Of a DNA stretch of 64,000 nt, positions 58,391 through 64,000 are shown in pieces. This stretch comes from Oscillatoria sp. FACHB-1407. GTDB taxonomy: Bacteria > Cyanobacteriota > Cyanobacteriia > Elainellales > Elainellaceae. Below the pieces are notes generated by a model. That model was not told where the DNA came from and did no database searches. It saw nothing but the letters and a program-made list of their open reading frames with translations. The stretch covers positions 62,001 to 126,000 of the forward strand of contig NZ_JACJSA010000003.1 of NCBI RefSeq assembly GCF_014697545.1, read 5' to 3'. The stretch's first letter is position 1. Every line of letters starts with the position of its first letter. The position numbers were made by a program, and so were the translations under genes.

Positions 58391-59308
58391 TCATCCTTTA
58401 TCCCTTATCTCTACTCCCTTCCTCCCCCGAATGCTCTGCCAATAGATGCCCCCCACGATCGCCAGGAACAGCACATAATCGATCGCCTGGGCTAAATAGA
58501 GCGTCTGAGTGTAGCCAAAAAAGGCTTTGAGAATTACCCCCGGGAACTGGCGATCGGGCAAGATGCCGCTGAGATTCCACACCTGCGGTCCTAAAATGCA
58601 AGATCCAGTTGAGTTGGGACAGATGTTAGCCCACGCAGGCTCGACTTGAGCCAGTAGGTGAATCGCGCTGTCAAAATGGCGCAATGCCGAGACGACTAAC
58701 CCGGACACAATCAGCAGTAGCAACACTCCCATGACCTGAAAGAATCGACGGAGGTTGATTTTGACGCCCAGTTGGAACAGGGCAATGCCAATCCCGACGG
58801 CACCGACCAATCCGGCGATCGCTCCGGCTACGGGCAACCACCCCGACTGAAACTGAGCCGCGATAAATAGCACCGTCTCAAACCCTTCACGCAGAACGGC
58901 GATCGCGATTAGCCCAAATACGCCCCATCCCGCCCCATCTCCTTTGAGAGCACCCGTTACGGCTTCCTCAACGCCAGCTTTGAGGGCACGAGCTTGCTGT
59001 GTCATCCAGATCAGCATCCAGCTTAGGAGGGCGATCGCGGCAACACTAAACCCACCTTCAAACAACTGTTTGACAACAGGCGCATACTGCTGACTCGCGT
59101 CTTCGAGCCATCGCATCAACAGCAGGAAGATCACCCCAACTAACACACTGGCTCCCACCCCAACGCCAATGCCGCTATAAACCCAGGGATTCAAGCGGCG
59201 TTGCCCAGCTTTTTGCAGATATGCCAACACAATTCCCACGACCAGAGCCGCTTCGACCCCTTCACGCAGGGTAATGACAAAGGTTGGAAAAGCTGCCGCA
59301 ATGTCCAT
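58391..59308 (-). CDS. FTR1-family iron permease
   Basis: A 305-aa polytopic membrane protein. Two iron-binding REGxE motifs are visible: REGVE at residues ~16-20 and REGFE near 154. It imports iron, usually with a partner oxidase; no partner gene is adjacent. The last ~10 codons (RKGVEIRDKG) and the stop are in heptad-repeat-like DNA, so the original 3' end may have been replaced. The upstream gap (330 bp) also carries a GTAGGGG palindrome. Confidence 0.92.
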   Translation of the reverse strand: MDIAAAFPTFVITLREGVEAALVVGIVLAYLQKAGQRRLNPWVYSGIGVGVGASVLVGVIFLLLMRWLEDASQQYAPVVKQLFEGGFSVAAIALLSWMLIWMTQQARALKAGVEEAVTGALKGDGAGWGVFGLIAIAVLREGFETVLFIAAQFQSGWLPVAGAIAGLVGAVGIGIALFQLGVKINLRRFFQVMGVLLLLIVSGLVVSALRHFDSAIHLLAQVEPAWANICPNSTGSCILGPQVWNLSGILPDRQFPGVILKAFFGYTQTLYLAQAIDYVLFLAIVGGIYWQSIRGRKGVEIRDKG

Positions 59309-59638
59309 AGGGGTTCAATTTACGATTCTTAAACGCTTGCTTAAACTTATGGTAGCGACTCCAGGCAACGATTTCAGGAATGGCTCGACAAACTCAGCAG
59401 GCAATCTTGCAGCAAAAATGAGCCGAACCTCACGAGTGGTTGTGAGAGCGATCGCTGATCCAAATCTTGAATTTGTAGGGGCATTTCGCGAAACGCCTGT
59501 ACAGCAGTGGTCAGGTTTTGAGAATATTTGCATTCAGTAACACCCATTAGCATTCAACTGTAGTCACAGTTGCTGTGTGAAAGCGTTATCCATGCCACGA
59601 TGGAATGCTATCTAACGTCAATAACTGTGACCGAATCA
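59309..59638. other. Gap between FTR1 and NMT1-like genes with palindromic repeat
   Basis: A dispersed repeat lies at 59475-59502, related to that at 30818. The remaining DNA shows no ORF of coding character. A Fur box would be expected near the iron permease, but I cannot identify one. No TPP riboswitch is visible. Confidence 0.6.
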
Positions 59639-60679
59639 ATGTCTATTTCCCGTCGATCGTTACTCAAATTTTCTGGATTTCTGGGCGGTGCAGCCCTTGC
59701 CACAGGTTTAGGAGCCTTCAAAACTCCCCTCGCTCAAGCTCAAACTGCCCCTCCAAATCCAACGCTGATCATGCAACTGGACTGGGTTTTTAATGTGCAA
59801 TTTGCGGGGTTGCTCCTGGCAGATCACCTGGGGCTTTATACGGCTAAAGGGGTCAACGTTGTGATCAAACCCTGGGAATCCAACGTTGTTGTGCCTGAAG
59901 TGGTAGCAGCCAACCCACTTACCATTGGCTGTGCTGAGCAGAATTTGATTTTAGAGGCACAGGCACAGGGAGTGCCACTCAAGGCGATCGCCACGATGTT
60001 TCAAGCCTCTCCCTATGCTCTAATGACCATGCCCGACAGTGGCATCACCACGCTAGAAGGGTTAGTGGGCAAGCGGGTCGGCATCCACGTCGATGGGGTC
60101 AAGATCATGGAACTGATCAAAGGCGTCAGCAATTTAGCAGCCGATGCAATTGAGGTGGTTGAGATCCCCTATGAAAACAAGCTCGATCGCTTGATTAGCG
60201 GTGAATTTGACGCAATTCAGTGTTATGCCGTCGATGAGCCTGTCGGCTTTGCCCGTCGCGTGGGGCAAGCTCCTCTGCTTATCCCTGTTGACGAATATGG
60301 CTATCGTGCTTATGCTCAGGTTTTCTTTGCAACCGATGCGCTGCTCCAGCAATATCCCACGCAAGTCGAAGCCTTTTTAGCGGCTAGCTTTGAGGGATGG
60401 CAGATGGCTCTGGCAGACATTCCCGGAACGGCGCGTTTGATTGCTGAGAAGTACGCTGCACCTAACAGCAAGTACACCGATGTCGAATATCAAACTCAAT
60501 CTCTGCGTCTGGTGGGCGAATACATTATGCGAGGGATCGACCCCGCGCAAATCGGTCAAATTGAGCCAGATCGGTGGATGGAAACGGCGGATTTGATGGT
60601 GCAATACGACATCATCGGCACTCGCCCCGATCCTCAAGATTCGCTGAATTTAAGTTTGTGGGGTACCGCCAGCACTTAA
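59639..60679 (+). CDS. NMT1/THI5-like ABC solute-binding protein, Tat-exported
   Basis: 346 aa from the ATG at 59639 (upstream extension rejected). The N-terminus MSISRRSLLKFSGFLGGAAL is a twin-arginine signal ending near PLAQAQ. The mature part starts LIMQLDWVFNVQFAGLLLAD, typical of THI5/NMT1 binding proteins for thiamine pyrimidines or related substrates. Which substrate is unknown, and no permease or ATPase is adjacent, so it works with genes elsewhere. Confidence 0.88.
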   Translation: MSISRRSLLKFSGFLGGAALATGLGAFKTPLAQAQTAPPNPTLIMQLDWVFNVQFAGLLLADHLGLYTAKGVNVVIKPWESNVVVPEVVAANPLTIGCAEQNLILEAQAQGVPLKAIATMFQASPYALMTMPDSGITTLEGLVGKRVGIHVDGVKIMELIKGVSNLAADAIEVVEIPYENKLDRLISGEFDAIQCYAVDEPVGFARRVGQAPLLIPVDEYGYRAYAQVFFATDALLQQYPTQVEAFLAASFEGWQMALADIPGTARLIAEKYAAPNSKYTDVEYQTQSLRLVGEYIMRGIDPAQIGQIEPDRWMETADLMVQYDIIGTRPDPQDSLNLSLWGTAST

Positions 60680-60748
60680 AGCGATCGCGATCGGCTGAAG
60701 CCCGACATTAACGTGGAATATTTTTACGACTTTCACGTTTAATCTTGC

Positions 60749-60779
60749 TTGACATTAGCACGGAATAAACTGTTACAAT
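60749..60779 (+). promoter_or_regulatory. Probable sigma-70-type promoter of tRNA-Gln
   Basis: TTGACA (60749-60754) and TACAAT (60774-60779) with a 19-base spacer, ~18 bases before the tRNA. The spacer is longer than ideal, so the assignment is moderate. Confidence 0.55.
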
Positions 60780-60796
60780 GTTATAGCTTCAGTCGA

Positions 60797-60868
60797 TGGG
60801 GTGTCGCCAAGCGGTAAGGCAGCGGGTTTTGGTCCCGCCATTCCTAGGTTCGAATCCTAGCACCCCAG
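60797..60868 (+). tRNA. tRNA-Gln (anticodon UUG)
   Basis: 72 bases. The acceptor stem TGGGGTG/CACCCCA is perfect with discriminator G at 60868. The D loop has AGCGGTAA, the anticodon arm GCGGG-TTTTGGT-CCCGC carries TTG, and TTCGAAT forms the T loop. CCA is not encoded. The sequence is very close to E. coli tRNA-Gln. Confidence 0.97.
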
Positions 60869-60897
60869 TTCTAAATCGATGAGAATTTCGTCATTTT

Positions 60898-63351
60898 CTA
60901 CAGTCCTGACTCAATAGGAGTCAGTGTCACTGGAATTTGTCGATTGAGTTCTTGTTCCAGTCGATAGGCTTGATAGTCGTAAAGCAGTAGCTCCATCTTC
61001 CCCGGCAAGTTATCCATAAATGATCGCGCCTGTTCTAGACTGCAACCAGAAATATTTGCCAGGTCGTTGCCAATTGAGAGTAAAAAACTCTGGTTGAGGG
61101 GCTTTTGGGCTTCCAGTTGCCAGCGACGGGGTGGCATCATGTCGCCACGCTCGATGCACCGTAAGCCGTTGATGGAAGCCAAAACGATGAAGCGATCGCC
61201 CACCTGAAGTCGTCGATGTTCAGAGGGCATGAGATGATCAAACACATCCCCTTCGATTCGGGCTTCGCGCTGGTGAAAGATTGGTACGACGCCATAACCA
61301 TATGCCACCTGTGAGATCAGTTTACCGGAGAGCGTATCGTCCGCTGAGACGCGATATTCCGTTACCAGAATGGTCTGTTCGTTGAGTCGAAACAGTCCCA
61401 AAATATTTTCTCCAAAAGCGGCTCCGGCAAATGCTTCGGCTGCCAGTCCGTATGCCGCCAGAATCTTAGCATCGGGGAGTAAGTCGATCAGATTATCGCT
61501 AAAGCGTTGACCATAGCTGCGAACGACTAACTCAATGGTGCGGTTGAGCTTGTTGGCATTCTCTCGCGCCATCAATGCCATTTCTAAATTGAGCATCTGG
61601 TCATCCGTCACTAGAATCAGGCTCTTTGCTGTTGCCAAGTTAACCTTGTCTAACTCGGCGATCGGATCACCGATAAACATCGGGATGTCATCCGGCAGAT
61701 TAAGTGGATCGCGTTGCTCGGTAATGGCAACTACAGGCTGCTTAAACTCCCGCAACAGCGTGGCGACCCGTTGCCCCACACGCCCCATCCCGACGATCAC
61801 CACATGGTTTTGCTTGGGAATCGGAGGACGTTTTTGCAAAAACTCAAAGCGTGAACTGAGCAAATTATCGGCGACTAGACTGACAACCCCCAGAACGAAC
61901 AGCAAACTAATCAGGGTGATGAGCAAACTCACCAGTTGCACCCACCAGGGAACCGCATCATTTGCCAGTCCGCCGAACACATCTCCGTAACCTCCCAGGA
62001 GCAAAATTACAACGGTGGAAACGGCTTTTTGCCATGTCATGCCTGGGAGCGTGACCTTCAGCAAAATGGTGCCGATCGCCCCTAGTAGCAGTGCAATCAG
62101 CAATCCCAATGCCACTAACCGCCGAATTTGGCTTGCTTTAATCCACTGCCATGCTTGAGCAAAACGGCGTTTTATGCCACCACTGGAGAGGTCTTGGAGT
62201 TGCTTCCAGAGATGCTGAAACTGGCTCTCGTCCGGCTCTTCAGGGGAGTTGGAGTGAGTGTTGGTTGTGTTTTCGACGATTTCAACGTAGGCGATCGTAT
62301 CTCCGGCTTGCACTCGCGTATCGGGTTGCCATTGATAAAAAGCCCGTCGGGTTAGGGGAGTGGCAGATTCACTGGCGGCACGATAGCTGAGGAGACGATA
62401 GCTCTTTTTGTTGAGCATCATGGCGGGAAACCCATCAAAGCGATAATCTCGTGGCTCTACTTGTTGTTCAACCACTTGTAGCCGACAATCGCCAATGTTA
62501 AAAAAGCCGAGAATATCTGCCTGTAAGCCTGCCAGAGCAAAAGCGTTTGCGGGTAGTTCGGTCGGTTCAAAAGCGACAAAGTTACCCAACTGGTGTTTGA
62601 GTAACTGATTCAAACTTTGCCGTGAGGAGCGAACCACCAGACGGATGTTGGGATTGAGCCGTCGAGCCGCGATCGCCGCTTCGATATTGTCGTTTTCGTT
62701 GTTTGTCACCAACAAAATCGCTCGACAGTCCTGAATTCCTGCCTTCAGCAACACTTCATCGTTGCGGCAGTCTCCAATAATCAGGTCGTCTGCCAATAAA
62801 CTCGTTAAATTTTCAACTTCCCAGTCTTGAGGTTGTACCCGGTCGATCGCCCGAATGTGAACGTCAAACTCGCGCAGGGCAAATTTCTTTAAGTTCAACA
62901 GGCAATATTGCCCCAAACTGCCTAAACCGCAAATCAAGAATCGGTCAATCTGTTTACTTTCGGCAGGTTCACTGGCTTCTGTGGGTGGCGGTTCTGGTGG
63001 AGCAAGCAATTCTTCAGTGGATGGCTCCGCCGCAGGAGAGGGGGTTGTCTCTAGCAGATCTGCCAAATCAAGGGGATAGCTCCATAAAGGAACCGGATTG
63101 CCCAACGCATACCCAAACAGATTGATGGTGCGAATCGATTGTGGGTCGAGGGCGCGTACATACCGACTTAACAACTCGATCAAATAGCGACGATCTAACG
63201 GTTGGTCGGTGTAAAAGCCCACACTGAGACGACTGCCCTCGCGATCGACACTGACATTCACCCCCTCCGATTGCAACTGCTGGTTGAGCCAGGTCGCGAT
63301 CGCTTGGGGATTGCCCAGTCTTGCTAATTCCAGTACGTCGGGTTGCCTCAT
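60898..63351 (-). CDS. Potassium channel with two TrkA-N/RCK regions
   Basis: 817 aa. The first ~95 residues are an extra domain seen in other cyanobacterial proteins. A first RCK NAD-binding domain begins RFLICGLGSLGQYCL (~137). Two membrane helices (~411-432 and 469-495) flank a pore segment with GGYGD at 453-457, the K+ selectivity filter. A second RCK begins HVVIVGMGRVGQRVA (~516). The layout is CASTOR/POLLUX-like. It likely mediates K+ flux under nucleotide or redox control. Confidence 0.9.
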   Translation of the reverse strand: MRQPDVLELARLGNPQAIATWLNQQLQSEGVNVSVDREGSRLSVGFYTDQPLDRRYLIELLSRYVRALDPQSIRTINLFGYALGNPVPLWSYPLDLADLLETTPSPAAEPSTEELLAPPEPPPTEASEPAESKQIDRFLICGLGSLGQYCLLNLKKFALREFDVHIRAIDRVQPQDWEVENLTSLLADDLIIGDCRNDEVLLKAGIQDCRAILLVTNNENDNIEAAIAARRLNPNIRLVVRSSRQSLNQLLKHQLGNFVAFEPTELPANAFALAGLQADILGFFNIGDCRLQVVEQQVEPRDYRFDGFPAMMLNKKSYRLLSYRAASESATPLTRRAFYQWQPDTRVQAGDTIAYVEIVENTTNTHSNSPEEPDESQFQHLWKQLQDLSSGGIKRRFAQAWQWIKASQIRRLVALGLLIALLLGAIGTILLKVTLPGMTWQKAVSTVVILLLGGYGDVFGGLANDAVPWWVQLVSLLITLISLLFVLGVVSLVADNLLSSRFEFLQKRPPIPKQNHVVIVGMGRVGQRVATLLREFKQPVVAITEQRDPLNLPDDIPMFIGDPIAELDKVNLATAKSLILVTDDQMLNLEMALMARENANKLNRTIELVVRSYGQRFSDNLIDLLPDAKILAAYGLAAEAFAGAAFGENILGLFRLNEQTILVTEYRVSADDTLSGKLISQVAYGYGVVPIFHQREARIEGDVFDHLMPSEHRRLQVGDRFIVLASINGLRCIERGDMMPPRRWQLEAQKPLNQSFLLSIGNDLANISGCSLEQARSFMDNLPGKMELLLYDYQAYRLEQELNRQIPVTLTPIESGL

Positions 63352-63407
63352 GGTGGCAGGAGGTGGGGTTCAGACTAGTACAGTAAAAAATAAGTTTTGA
63401 AAGGGGT

Positions 63408-63445
63408 GAAGGGGTGAAACCCCTTCTTGGGGGCGAAGCCCCCAA
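63408..63445. repeat. Two adjacent hairpins between minus-strand genes
   Basis: GAAGGGGTGAAACCCCTTC (63408-63426) and TTGGGGGCGAAGCCCCCAA (63427-63445). On the minus strand they are followed by a T-containing stretch, so they may terminate the solute-binding gene as well as being a dispersed repeat. Confidence 0.75.
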
Positions 63446-63479
63446 ACCCCCTACATTGAAGAACTTTGTGTTCGCAACA

Positions 63480-64000
63480 CTAGGATGCGCGTTGCCACAG
63501 GCGAATCACTTCTGTCAGCGTATCGCGATCGGGGATTGGCGTAACTCCCGGTGGGTCGATCCGTGCGCCGGGAATGTTTTGGCTCCAGGGGCTACCAGGG
63601 ACAGATCGCAGAGACGTGGAGCCATCCACCGGACGAAACCCGTACTGGACAAACACTGCCTGCTGTTCCGGTTGGGCTAAAAAGTCAAGAAAGCGGCGAG
63701 CCGCATCCGCCGTGCCACTATCTACGTTGCGACGGACGATCGCTCCTGTAGAGACGGTTTCAACGGTGGGGTCAATGTAATAGATCTGATAGGGTTGGCT
63801 CTGGGTTGTCGAGGATTGTTGCCAGCGATGGAGAGCAATGCTTTCATAGACGATCGCCACATCCGCATCGTTGGGGCCGCGTGTGATGAATTCTTGCAGC
63901 AACACGTCGGTCGAACGGGGAGGTTGATAGACCGATCGCTTCACTAACCCAAACAGAGAGGCGATCGCCGGATCATTATTCAAATTACCAGGACTGAGCG
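63480..64000 (-). CDS. Extracellular solute-binding protein, partial (5' end outside window)
   Basis: The reading frame is open to the last base of the window on the minus strand, so this is the C-terminal ~173 residues. VAIVYESIALHRWQ and DAARRFLDFLAQPEQQAVFV are the usual C-terminal lobe of molybdate/sulphate-type periplasmic binding proteins. The N-terminus and ligand are unknown. Confidence 0.8.
   Translation of the reverse strand, partial: LSPGNLNNDPAIASLFGLVKRSVYQPPRSTDVLLQEFITRGPNDADVAIVYESIALHRWQQSSTTQSQPYQIYYIDPTVETVSTGAIVRRNVDSGTADAARRFLDFLAQPEQQAVFVQYGFRPVDGSTSLRSVPGSPWSQNIPGARIDPPGVTPIPDRDTLTEVIRLWQRAS

Noticed and set aside
59309-59638. TPP riboswitch upstream of the NMT1-like gene
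   Set aside because: The conserved TPP-aptamer segments are not visible.

Overview
The window is a chromosomal segment of a cyanobacterium. The HIP1 octamer (GCGATCGC) and its core recur throughout. The gene set includes the Mg-chelatase H subunit (chlH), a plant-type ferredoxin, a biliverdin reductase of the cyanobacterial type, a GUN4 domain, and several cyanobacteria-specific families. The abundance of 7-bp tandem arrays and palindromic dispersed repeats suggests a filamentous, Leptolyngbya/Oscillatoriales-like genome. That lineage call is inference only. No phage, plasmid or integrase genes are visible.

Layout. 1-6.2 kb: mutL, a membrane-anchored hypothetical, murF, a conserved hypothetical and rpsU (S21). 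6.2-12.8 kb: a dynamin/Era-like GTPase, a SpoIID-domain protein, petF-type ferredoxin and bvdR. 12.9-18 kb: a minus-strand housekeeping block (serS, M23 peptidase, rseP, nth, rpsN). 18-26 kb: a 54-aa small ORF, a GH57 glycosidase, an Nfu scaffold, a DUF3386 protein, an LpxB-related protein carrying a repeat insertion, an ankyrin protein and a GT39-like membrane glycosyltransferase. 26.3-38.4 kb: chlH, a double methyltransferase, a tandem M16 peptidase, an MMADHC-like protein and dnaX. 38.9-47.1 kb: the accessory region, described below. 47.3-55.4 kb: a GT2 glycosyltransferase and a complete Dpp/Opp-type ABC importer split over two strands. 55.8-64 kb: a coiled-coil protein, a response regulator, a pentapeptide/TPR protein, an FTR1 iron permease, an NMT1/THI5-like binding protein, tRNA-Gln(UUG), a K+ channel with two RCK domains, and the C-terminal part of a solute-binding protein running off the edge.

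The accessory region is the most interesting part. A four-gene plus-strand run (winged-helix-like protein, membrane protein, TCAD1-type small protein, caspase-GUN4 fusion) is followed by a RAYT-type transposase. Next come a Phd/PIN toxin-antitoxin pair, an orphan antitoxin-like gene and a ParDE pair. The run ends with an RNase HI that carries a Phd-like antitoxin domain at its N-terminus. The TCAD1 stop and caspase start abut (TAAATG). This suggests a regulated suicide or conflict module whose sensor could be a tetrapyrrole-binding GUN4 domain.

Intergenic space is dominated by repeats rather than unique DNA. There are four copies of a ~150-bp four-hairpin element. Heptad tandem arrays of at least three sequence classes lie in nearly every large gap. 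There is a MITE with a visible 6-bp target duplication, and several short perfect palindromes. Repeats of the same types have entered coding sequences: a ~49-residue insert and a C-terminal tail in the LpxB-like gene, a proline-rich linker in the caspase-GUN4 gene, and the 3' end of the FTR1 gene. Tetrapyrrole-linked genes (bvdR, chlH, a GUN4 domain) occur at separate places and are not one operon.
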